DNA of 35,201 nucleotides, taken from NCBI GenBank assembly GCA_018065145.1, contig JAGHTW010000220.1, forward strand, positions 1 through 35,201, in the 5' to 3' direction. Source of the stretch: Candidatus Prevotella equi. GTDB taxonomy: Bacteria > Bacteroidota > Bacteroidia > Bacteroidales > Bacteroidaceae. A model generated the notes under the pieces. That model was not told the DNA's origin. It saw only the letters and a program-made list of their open reading frames with translations, and did no database searches. Both the position numbers and the translations under genes were made by a program. Shown here in pieces: positions 22,001 to 27,757 of the stretch. How positions within the stretch are numbered: position 1 is the first letter of the stretch; every line of letters starts with the position of its first letter.

Positions 22001-23244
22001 ACGTACAGGCTGGTACGCTCGTAATGAATGGTAAGCTGACAGCATCAAGGGTGACAGTGTCATCAGGAGCAACACTGAAGGGTGAGGGAACAATATCACA
22101 GGCTGTGACACTCAACGCCGGAGCAACACTCGAGGCTGGCGATACACTCGTAAACGGTAAGGGCATCACCTTCGCTTCCACCCTCTCTATTGGTGCAAAC
22201 TGCGCCGTGAACATTCCTTTGACATCAAAGAAGTGTAACACCATAACCCTGAATAATAAACTGACAATCGGCGAAGGCGTATCACTCTCATTCGACAGTA
22301 AGTACGAGGGACTTGACCGCGCACCATACGACAAGACGGAGTATCAGATATTCAACCTCGGAGCGACTGCGTCTATAACGGGCGAGTTCAGCGACATTGA
22401 GACAACGGTGCTGGAGGAAGGTCAGTCATGGGACACTACAGACCTTTACACAAAGGGCATCCTGCGTGTAGTCGGCGGTGAACAGAAGCCTCAGGATGAC
22501 CCTCAGGACGATCCAATAGATGATCCTGACCCTGTTGGTCCTACAATGAAGGTGTCTCTCGCCTTCGGTAACATGACAAATAAGTCATACGACGGCAGCG
22601 GTACCCTCAATATGCTTGAGGGTAACGAGAACAAGACCACCAACGGCGTACTCAACGATAACAGAGGTTTCAAATGGGTATGCACTGGTAACCTGACCAA
22701 GGCTCTTTCAAAGGGTGCGAAGATGACATACGACTTCGACGGCACACAGCGCACTAACGTGAAGATTTCAAACGGAGCACAGCAGACTATCTTCCTGCCA
22801 GAAGACCCAGAACTCGGTAAGGCTCGCGCTACGAAGATAGAGTTTTGGAGCACCGTAGGCACGAACTCTCAAAACCGCACCAGCTACTGGCGTGAGGTTT
22901 GCGGAGTGGAATATACGTCTTCACCAACGAATATCATCTCACTGGTATCAGGAGAGGTGACATGCGTTACGTTTGACTTGCCTAACGTGGAGCAGATTAC
23001 ATTCACCAACGCCGGAGAGCAGCAGCAGGTCATCGTGAACATAGAATATCACTATGGTGGTCCTGCAGGACTTCCTTACGACGTGAACAAGGATGGCGTT
23101 GAGAACAAAGCCGATGCCGAGACGATAGTGGCATACTACCTCGGCAACAATCCTTCAAACATAGACATGACAAAGGCTGACGTCAATGGCGACAAGAAGA
23201 TTACCATAGCGGACGCTAATGCTCTGATAAACAAATTAAAGTAA
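19099..23244 (+). CDS. Secreted pectate-lyase-like protein with FN3, beta-strand repeats and dockerin
   Basis: 1381 residues with a signal peptide (1-23, ending VHA). Residues about 24-400 form a right-handed beta-helix like polysaccharide lyase family 1 (FPGAQGFGRYALGA, TNLNDSGTGSLRDAV, MIFDHCSFGWGGDE), with a calcium-binding-like DSDKDGMPDAWE segment after it. An FN3 module spans about 434-523. Autotransporter-associated beta-strand repeats follow (GKGTLTINTQNSYRGATVLH near 615 and QAGTLVMNGKL near 975). An acidic Pro/Asp linker (about 1133-1150) leads to a beta-rich module and a C-terminal dockerin with two calcium loops (DVNKDGVENKADAETI and DVNGDKKITIADANAL, 1327-1381). It probably cleaves pectin outside the cell; catalytic residues were not verified. 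The esterase gene follows after 1 base. Confidence 0.88.
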   Translation: MNIFKKLFTLMTAAVMGFGTVHAEDLVAFPGAQGFGRYALGARASSSPTVYHVTNLNDSGTGSLRDAVSQPNRIVVFDVAGVIKLNSIIVFKNNLYVAGQTAPGEGITVYGGRVSFSGATNTIVRYMRFRLGHAAGQVDCAGAANGNNMIFDHCSFGWGGDETFSLNPDGKNGGLYNITLSNSIMGQGLMPHSAGGLVQTEYVTLYRNLYCDNATRNNKIKGINQYANNIVYNWKDAAYNMGGGSEGESYCNIESNLFINGPAKGGAAFTGGNSNFHFYGNDNWQDSNMDGKYDPFEVTSYSGADRQSKPYDYPELELYKGNELLEKNLPNVGATLPYRDYVDYYMVDEIMSYGKKGTLISDESTLAYGIPTAWTVWKGETRVDSDKDGMPDAWETANGTNPNVNDATVKAANGYLNIENYINSIGIEDRQFFLRTPMLVEQESATTTTMTITWRDWTFEEEGFIVEIQNNRGIWNEVARTKAGATSVVVSGLTPGTQYQVRLCAFAGEKKSDYTEEMKMSTRPEVVGMIDPDTYVPEHTLSTFGNVTWNEGLVWNNNTAAYEDGMETLIAPTENTTVNITNALIPTNVVVKGDADVTFTGSGDIAGDGSLNKAGKGTLTINTQNSYRGATVLHDGVLEFNSIANGGMKSALGAAVEFAQNWIWDGGTYRYTGGKATTNRSFQLLNNTTLEIADASTTLTMSGSKIEGAGNTASDKTFELDGKGQLAPTGSLFEGFNGAVKLTGGDLYIDCSTAEERALFNGIKKMIFNGGSLTTKGTTSGDETYSFPIEVVEGTTTTFTPNRVCHWTSKVTGSGTIKYNIPYVREYIRNFSGFTGRLIANGLNGGASDGAKSSLLLLDSGYENALQNCVVDLQGIARLAAWQTNATCNVGGVAGASTAYIGGSSKNTNGFTTTWNIGGANTDETFNGKTNNWAGGSASASGTVNINKVGYGLWRLTNSSLEHKGTTNVQAGTLVMNGKLTASRVTVSSGATLKGEGTISQAVTLNAGATLEAGDTLVNGKGITFASTLSIGANCAVNIPLTSKKCNTITLNNKLTIGEGVSLSFDSKYEGLDRAPYDKTEYQIFNLGATASITGEFSDIETTVLEEGQSWDTTDLYTKGILRVVGGEQKPQDDPQDDPIDDPDPVGPTMKVSLAFGNMTNKSYDGSGTLNMLEGNENKTTNGVLNDNRGFKWVCTGNLTKALSKGAKMTYDFDGTQRTNVKISNGAQQTIFLPEDPELGKARATKIEFWSTVGTNSQNRTSYWREVCGVEYTSSPTNIISLVSGEVTCVTFDLPNVEQITFTNAGEQQQVIVNIEYHYGGPAGLPYDVNKDGVENKADAETIVAYYLGNNPSNIDMTKADVNGDKKITIADANALINKLK

Positions 23245-23245
23245 A

Positions 23246-23827
23246 ATGAAATTGATTTATTTTCATGGATTCGGCTCGTCGGGAGCCAGTGGTACGGTGG
23301 AATTGCTGCGTAAGCTGCTGCCTGATTGGGAAGTGGTGGCGCCGGATATTCCTGTCGATCCGCTGGAGGCGATGCCGTATCTGCGTGAATTGTGCGAGAC
23401 GGAACAACCGAACATTATTCTCGGCACAAGCATGGGCGGTATGTACGCTCATCAGATGCATGGATTTAAGCGTATCTGCGTGAATCCGGCGGTGAATATG
23501 TCAACGATGTCGGGAGTGATGAAAACGGGCGAGCATAAGTTCTTCAACGGCAGAAAGGACCACGCAAAGACGTTCCGCATCACACGCGACATAATACAGC
23601 ACCACAACCAGATAGAACGCCAGCAATTCAAAAACCTCTCTGACGAGGACAAGACCCACGTGTGGGGACTCTTCGGCATCAACGACAAGACATGTAATAC
23701 CTACGGTCTCTTCTCAAAGCATTACCCTCAGTGCCAACGCTTCGAGGGTGAACACCAATTGAACGAAAAGGTACTCAAGAAAGTCGTCCTGCCACTCATC
23801 AGCGAGATCGTCCCTGACGAGAATTAA
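23246..23827 (+). CDS. YqiA-like alpha/beta-hydrolase esterase
   Basis: 193 residues, matching the small YqiA/YcfP (UPF0227) esterases. It starts MKLIYFHGFGSSGASGT, with the oxyanion HGFGSS motif. The nucleophile elbow GTSMGG gives Ser62; likely partners are Asp147 (in GINDKTC) and His170 (in EGEHQL). There is no signal peptide, so it is cytoplasmic. It starts one base after the stop of the pectate-lyase-like gene, which suggests translational coupling. A role in handling acylated or esterified products of pectin breakdown would be inference only; the natural substrate is unknown. Confidence 0.85.
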   Translation: MKLIYFHGFGSSGASGTVELLRKLLPDWEVVAPDIPVDPLEAMPYLRELCETEQPNIILGTSMGGMYAHQMHGFKRICVNPAVNMSTMSGVMKTGEHKFFNGRKDHAKTFRITRDIIQHHNQIERQQFKNLSDEDKTHVWGLFGINDKTCNTYGLFSKHYPQCQRFEGEHQLNEKVLKKVVLPLISEIVPDEN

Positions 23828-23892
23828 TGTCTATTTTTGACGATAATATACTCTGATGACTACACGAATATATTGCTTACGCTAAACGAAAA

Positions 23893-23980
23893 TTAACGTA
23901 AATGTAACGTGAATTAACGTAAATTTTTATAGATTATAATTTTCGAAAATTCACGTTACATTCACGGAAATTCACGTTAA
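23893..23980. repeat. Inverted array of TTAACGTGAA-like units
   Basis: Three units in one direction (TTAACGTAAA 23893, TAACGTGAA 23905, TTAACGTAAA 23914) face three in the other (TTCACGTTA 23950, TTCACGGAA 23961, TTCACGTTAA 23971), with 10-11 base spacing. AATGTAACGTGAATT and AATTCACGTTACATT are a perfect 15-bp inverted pair, and the outer TTAACGT/ACGTTAA also pair. It lies in the 227-base gap between the esterase and xerD; a transcript end structure or protein-binding array is possible. Confidence 0.7.
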
Positions 23981-24030
23981 AAAAATAAATATCCTCATTT
24001 GTGGTCACCTAGTATATAAGTGCCACTTTC

Positions 24031-24054
24031 CATTTTCAATTTTCAATTTTCCAT
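24031..24054. repeat. ATTTTCAATTTTC repeat directly before xerD
   Basis: CATTTTCAAT TTTCAATTTT CCAT, the reverse orientation of the AATTGAAAATT family. It abuts the xerD start codon, leaving no room for a normal leader. Confidence 0.75.
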
Positions 24055-24951
24055 TTGGATATAGTTCAGTTCAAGAAATACTTGCGATTATTGAGGGGAT
24101 TGTCCCCGAATACACTTGACGCTTACCTGCATGACGTGGGTAAGCTCTTTGCATGGTGCGAACAGGAAGGCAAGGACGCCGTGACGCTGACGCTGGATGA
24201 CCTGCAGACGTTCTCGGCATCGCTGTATGACTTGGGCATAGCATCATCCACGCACTCCAGGATTCTCAGCGGCGTAAGGGCGTACTACAAATTTCTGGAG
24301 ACGGACGGATACATAGAACAGGACCCTTCGGAACTGTTGGAATCGCCAACGAAGAAACGCTATCTGCCAGAGGTTCTGTCAACACAGGAGGTGAACATGC
24401 TGGAGGATGCCATTGACCTGTCGAAATGGGAGGGACATCGCAACAGGGCCATCATAGAGGTGCTCTTCTGCTGCGGTCTGCGTGTGTCGGAACTGGTGAC
24501 GCTGAAGTTATCGCAGGTGTATGAGGAAGAGGGTTTTGTGCGCGTCTTCGGAAAAGGCAGCAAGGAGCGTCTCGTGCCTATATCGCAGAGCGCGATAAAG
24601 GAACTGCATCTGTGGTACAGCGACCGTTGCCACATGAAGATAAAACGTGGCGAGGAGGACTATGTCTTCCTGAACCGACGCGGCGCGCATCTCACACGCA
24701 CCATGATTCTCATCATGATAAAGGACTACGCCCGCGCCGCCGGCATACAGAAGACTATCTCACCGCATACATTGCGACATTCCTTTGCCACTGCATTGCT
24801 CGAGGGCGGTGCCTCGCTACGCGCCATACAGGCCATGCTCGGACACGAGGACATCGGCACCACAGAGATATACACCCACATCGACATGACAACCCTCCGC
24901 GAAGAGATAGAACACCACCACCCAAGAAACATGAAGGGAAATAACTGTTAA
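24055..24951 (+). CDS. xerD: Tyrosine recombinase XerD
   Basis: 298 residues, normal length. With XerC it resolves chromosome dimers at dif during division. The N-terminal SAM-like DNA-binding domain starts with RGLSPNTLDAYLHDV. The catalytic set is complete: Arg143 (GLRVSEL), Lys167 (GKGSKER), His238 and Arg241 (SPHTLRHSF), His264 (LGHEDIGT) and Tyr273 (EIYTH). The start is a TTG at 24055, since no in-frame ATG lies upstream before the repeat. XerC and XerD are hard to tell apart by eye; SPHTLRHSFAT favours XerD. Although it lies next to a tRNA gene, nothing marks it as a mobile-element integrase. Confidence 0.9.
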   Translation: MDIVQFKKYLRLLRGLSPNTLDAYLHDVGKLFAWCEQEGKDAVTLTLDDLQTFSASLYDLGIASSTHSRILSGVRAYYKFLETDGYIEQDPSELLESPTKKRYLPEVLSTQEVNMLEDAIDLSKWEGHRNRAIIEVLFCCGLRVSELVTLKLSQVYEEEGFVRVFGKGSKERLVPISQSAIKELHLWYSDRCHMKIKRGEEDYVFLNRRGAHLTRTMILIMIKDYARAAGIQKTISPHTLRHSFATALLEGGASLRAIQAMLGHEDIGTTEIYTHIDMTTLREEIEHHHPRNMKGNNC

Positions 24952-24964
24952 ATTGTGTAAATAG

Positions 24965-24996
24965 TTTGTCTATCTCATTATTTATATGTACCTTTG
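24965..24996 (+). promoter_or_regulatory. Promoter of tRNA-Leu
   Basis: TTTG at 24965-24968, a 20-base spacer and TACCTTTG at 24989-24996, an excellent match to the Bacteroidota promoter. The expected start is near 25003, about 20 bases before the mature tRNA. Confidence 0.85.
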
Positions 24997-25023
24997 CAGA
25001 CGCTTTACCAAAGCATCACGGCT

Positions 25024-25109
25024 GCCGCAATGGTGGAATTGGTAGACACGAGGGACTTAAAATCCCTTGACCCGAAACGGTCGTGCGGGTTCGAGTCCCG
25101 CTCGCGGCA
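25024..25109 (+). tRNA. tRNA-Leu, anticodon UAA
   Basis: 86 bases. Acceptor strand GCCGCAA (25024-25030), D region TGGTGGAATTGGTAGACA, anticodon stem AGGGA/TCCCT around the loop CTTAAAA (anticodon TAA), long variable arm with GACC/GGTC as expected for a class II tRNA, and T arm GCGGG-TTCGAGT-CCCGC. The 3' acceptor strand is TCGCGGC with discriminator A; CCA is not encoded. One A-C mismatch (A29/C103 in window numbering 250xx/251xx) lies in the acceptor stem. The lipoprotein gene starts 12 bases after it, so a tRNA-mRNA joint transcript is likely. Confidence 0.96.
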
Positions 25110-25121
25110 CTAACAAAGAAA

Positions 25122-26156
25122 ATGATCATGAGACAGTTCATTGACATGACAATAGCTACGGCACGGAATGCTGTAGCTATTGTTGCTATTACAGCCCTCA
25201 CCGTACTTGCTGCATGCTCTAAAGACGGCAACAGCGTAACGATAGACGCCAGGTTCCTCAACATGAACCAGGCACACTTCTATCTGTATAGCCCCGACGG
25301 AGCGATACAGGGCATCGATACCGTGGAGGTGCAGGCAGGACGCTTCACATACAATACACAGATACTGCAGGAGGGCACGCTAGTCATCATCTTCCCTAAC
25401 TACGCCACGATACCCGTCTTCGTGACTCCCGGCGACGACATTGACATCGACGCCAACGCAGCACACCTGCGTACAATGTCCATCACAGGAAACGATGACA
25501 ACAAGCTGTTCACCGAGTGGCGCAAGAACTGCGACAAGCTATCGCCTGAGCAGATGAAGAAACAGGCAGAGCAATTCATAAAAGACCATCCTGCATCAGC
25601 CGCCTCACGATGGCTCGTAAACCAATACTTCATTCTCGACACAAAGCCAGACATCATAAAAGCAAAGAAACTGCTCACAATGATGCTGAAGGCTTCAGAC
25701 AACAACATTCAGGTGAGCCGCATGCTCAACAAAATCAACGAGATAGGAGCACTGCCTGTAGGTAGCACGCTGCCACGACTGCAGGCAAAGGACATCAACG
25801 GCAATGCCATACTCAACGGAAAATTCGTAAGCGGCAACACGCTAATCATACTCTGGGCATCATGGAACTACGAAAGCCTCTCCATGCTGCGCTCCATAGC
25901 GAGCCATCAGAATTTTGGCAACGAGGAGAAACGATACGACAACGTTGTCACCATCTGTCTTGACCCAGACATAAAGGAATGCCGCAAGAACCTGAAGAAT
26001 AGCAACGCAGAGGAACTGACAAACATCTGCGACACGATGATGTGGAACTCCCCTCTGATAAAGGCACTGGGATTCACTAACATACCAGATAACATACGAC
26101 TGAAAAACGGTAAGGTGACAGACCGACGACTACCAATAAGCGATCTCTATAAGTAA
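25122..26156 (+). CDS. TlpA-like thioredoxin-fold lipoprotein without redox cysteines
   Basis: 344 residues. The start at ATG 25122 (MIMRQFIDM...) is chosen because an earlier in-frame start would lie inside the tRNA. The lipobox VLAAC places the lipidated Cys at about 32. Residues about 40-135 resemble the DUF4369 domain that precedes thioredoxin-like domains in Bacteroidota (FYLYSPDGA, VTPGDDIDID). Residues about 209-344 have a TlpA/AhpC-like fold: VGSTLPRLQAKDINGNAI, then LIILWASWNYES. In active relatives this last motif reads WASWCGPC; here both cysteines are missing, so disulfide exchange at this site is not expected. Likely a periplasm-facing binding or scaffold protein. It is followed after 5 bases by azlC. 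Confidence 0.85.
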   Translation: MIMRQFIDMTIATARNAVAIVAITALTVLAACSKDGNSVTIDARFLNMNQAHFYLYSPDGAIQGIDTVEVQAGRFTYNTQILQEGTLVIIFPNYATIPVFVTPGDDIDIDANAAHLRTMSITGNDDNKLFTEWRKNCDKLSPEQMKKQAEQFIKDHPASAASRWLVNQYFILDTKPDIIKAKKLLTMMLKASDNNIQVSRMLNKINEIGALPVGSTLPRLQAKDINGNAILNGKFVSGNTLIILWASWNYESLSMLRSIASHQNFGNEEKRYDNVVTICLDPDIKECRKNLKNSNAEELTNICDTMMWNSPLIKALGFTNIPDNIRLKNGKVTDRRLPISDLYK

Positions 26157-26161
26157 ACACC

Positions 26162-26869
26162 ATGATGAAACCTTCACCACATATACTCCATGGCTTACGC
26201 GATGGCATTCCAATAGCACTGGGCTACTACGCTGTGGCATTCTCGCTTGGCATCATAGCCAAGAGCGCCGGCGTGACAGCTCTGCTGGGATTCATCTGCA
26301 GCGCCTTCACCAGGGCATCGGCAGGAGAATATGCCGTATATACACTCGCCGCCATCGGCGCCACATACGCCGAAGTGGTGACGATAAGCATCATAGCAAA
26401 CCTACGCTACCTGCTCATGAGCACCGCCTTGACGCAGAAGTTCGCAGAAGACACACCACTATGGAAACGCATACTACTGGCATGTTGCATCACCGATGAG
26501 GTCTTCGGCATATCCATCGCCTATCCCGGAAAACTGAAACCGTCATACACCTTCAGCGCCGCCGCCATCTCAACACTCTTCTGGGCCAGTGGCACAGCAT
26601 CAGGAATCATTGCCGGTAACGTGCTGCCAGCGAATATCGTTACCGCACTGAGCGTATCACTCTACGGCATGTTCCTTGCCATCATCATACCACCAGCCAA
26701 GAAAGACCGCGCCGTAGGCGTAGCTATCATAGCCAGCTTCTTCTTCTCGTGGCTCTTCTCACAGCAACCGCTGTGCGACTATATCAATACAGGCACGAAG
26801 ACGATACTTCTCACCATCGTTATCTCTGCACTCGCAGCAGTGATAAAACCTATCAAAGACGAGAAATGA
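26162..26869 (+). CDS. azlC: AzlC family branched-chain amino acid exporter, large subunit
   Basis: 235 residues, typical for AzlC. A hydrophobic integral membrane protein with the family start HGLRDGIPIALGYYAVAFSLG and the conserved ISIIANLRYLLMSTAL segment. AzlC with the small AzlD forms an exporter of branched-chain amino acids or analogues in the inner membrane. Its stop overlaps the azlD start as ATGA, the classic arrangement for this pair. M1 and M2 are both possible starts. It lies 5 bases behind the TlpA-like lipoprotein gene, so it probably shares its transcript. Confidence 0.93.
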   Translation: MMKPSPHILHGLRDGIPIALGYYAVAFSLGIIAKSAGVTALLGFICSAFTRASAGEYAVYTLAAIGATYAEVVTISIIANLRYLLMSTALTQKFAEDTPLWKRILLACCITDEVFGISIAYPGKLKPSYTFSAAAISTLFWASGTASGIIAGNVLPANIVTALSVSLYGMFLAIIIPPAKKDRAVGVAIIASFFFSWLFSQQPLCDYINTGTKTILLTIVISALAAVIKPIKDEK

Positions 26870-27165
26870 ACAACAGCACCATAATATACATACTCATAGC
26901 CATCATCGTCACCAACCTCATCCGCATCATTCCCGTCACACTCATCCGTGGCGAGATACGCAACAGGTTCGTGAGAAGTTTCCTGTATTACGTACCCTAC
27001 GTAACACTGGCGGTGATGACATGCCCCGCCATCATCGAAGCAACGAACACACCCATTGCCGGCGCCGCCGCCCTTATCCTCGGCATCATCGCCGCATGGA
27101 TGGGACTAGGACTATTCCCCGTCGCAATAATATGCTGCCTCGTCGTCTTCTTAATTGAAAATTGA
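26866..27165 (+). CDS. azlD: AzlD family branched-chain amino acid exporter, small subunit
   Basis: 99 residues from MNNSTIIYILIAIIVTNLIR, with about four membrane segments and the AzlD pattern RNRFVRSFLYYVPYVTLAVM. The ATG overlaps the azlC stop by four bases (ATGA), so an upstream in-frame start at 26749 inside azlC is rejected. The last residues and stop (LIEN, TGA) are encoded by an AATTGAAAATTGAAA repeat, so the original C-terminus may have been replaced by repeat insertion. A strong terminator lies 85 bases downstream. Confidence 0.93.
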   Translation: MNNSTIIYILIAIIVTNLIRIIPVTLIRGEIRNRFVRSFLYYVPYVTLAVMTCPAIIEATNTPIAGAAALILGIIAAWMGLGLFPVAIICCLVVFLIEN

Positions 27166-27167
27166 AA
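27153..27167. repeat. AATTGAAAATTGAAA repeat supplying the azlD stop
   Basis: Two 7-base units of the family seen at 12240, 18747 and 24031. It encodes I-E-N-stop at the end of AzlD. Confidence 0.75.
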
Positions 27168-27249
27168 GTTCATGACCACCACCAAATGTGATGACTTCAT
27201 CATCACCCACGATGACATCAGCCAGAGTATAGTTCAACCACAAAGAAAA

Positions 27250-27296
27250 TCCCCTACACGCGCCCATATCGGGTTCGTGTAGGGGACTTTTATTTA
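27250..27296 (+). terminator. Rho-independent terminator after azlD
   Basis: A 10-bp stem TCCCCTACAC (27250-27259) / GTGTAGGGGA (27277-27286), an inner CCC/GGG pairing, then CTTTTATTT. It ends the tRNA-Leu/lipoprotein/azlCD unit. Confidence 0.85.
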
Positions 27297-27336
27297 AAGA
27301 TTTATCACAACAATAATAATTTATAAACGATTTTTC

Positions 27337-27365
27337 TTGTTTTGAATGATTTTTTACTAACTTTG
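27337..27365 (+). promoter_or_regulatory. Promoter for the structured RNA and perhaps the PEGA-BACON-BspA genes
   Basis: TTG at 27337-27339, an 18-base spacer and TAACTTTG at 27358-27365, matching TTTG / TAnnTTTG. The expected start is near 27372, at the 5' edge of the folded region. Confidence 0.75.
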
Positions 27366-27371
27366 CACTGT

Positions 27372-27696
27372 CTTACCTACGCCGTGCCATCCAATAAGGA
27401 TGTGCGGTAGGGTGGGACATTACATAAAAATAGCGTCATAGATGCTTTGTTCTGCGGCAAACTGAAACCTCGGAAATTTCAATTACCAGTCAAGAACAAT
27501 GTCAGAAGTGGCTGCTACGGGTATGCATATATTGTATCCCCAGGTGTGCCGAGAGGGTATCCTATATCCTCGCAAGCACACTTTCTTGGGTTACGTGCAT
27601 CATACGGCGTAGGCAGACACTCTACAAGTTCACTGGTAAGGGTCATCCGAGGACCTCAGTTGCGGACAAGTAGAGGTGGATGTCTACGTTTTTTCT
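27372..27696 (+). ncRNA. Candidate structured RNA or long leader, family not recognised
   Basis: No protein gene is visible here. A perfect 10-bp pair CCTACGCCGT (27376-27385) / ACGGCGTAGG (27604-27613) can close a domain. Inside are GCGTC/GATGC (27432-27444), TTGTTC/GAACAA (27447-27452/27494-27499) enclosing ACTG/CAGT, a GGG-ATGCA/TGTAT-CCC hairpin near 27519-27540 and GTGTGC/GCACAC (27544-27549/27576-27581) enclosing CGAG/CTCG. Outside it, ACTG..GGTC/GACC..CAGT (about 27632-27660) and a terminal hairpin with T6. An alternative 5' hairpin (CATCC/GGATG with CCTAC/GTAGG) competes with the closing stem, so switching is possible. RNase P, tmRNA and SRP signatures are absent. It may be a free RNA or a regulatory leader of the downstream gene. 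Confidence 0.65.
27670..27696 (+). terminator. Terminator-like hairpin at the end of the structured RNA
   Basis: GTAGA/TCTAC stem (27670-27674/27683-27687) followed by GTTTTTTCTT. The stem is short, so termination may be partial. It lies about 60 bases before the next start codon, where an attenuator would be. Confidence 0.5.
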
Positions 27697-27757
27697 TATA
27701 ACCTTGGGTCACTTATTGCATTTTTTTGCATTAAGTATAGAAAAACAAAGAATAAAT

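Noticed and set aside
24055..25109. Integrase next to a tRNA marking a genomic island
   Set aside because: The recombinase is a full-length XerD type, not a phage integrase, and no copy of the tRNA 3' end is seen elsewhere in the window.
25083..25121. Start of the lipoprotein at a GTG inside the tRNA
   Set aside because: The added residues are encoded by the tRNA T arm and acceptor stem; the ATG at 25122 gives a proper lipoprotein signal.
27372..27696. Identity as RNase P RNA, tmRNA or SRP RNA
   Set aside because: The RNase P core GAGGAAAGTCC, a tmRNA tag such as ENNYALAA, and the SRP loop GGAAGGAAGCA type sequence are not present on the plus strand.
27447..27701. An 84-codon open frame in the structured RNA region
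   Set aside because: It crosses the predicted hairpins and T-run, has no homologous-looking motif, and the base pairing explains the sequence better.
27680..27757. Upstream start of the PEGA gene at 27680
   Set aside because: It would begin in the terminator-like hairpin and put 26 residues before a normal signal peptide that starts at 27758.
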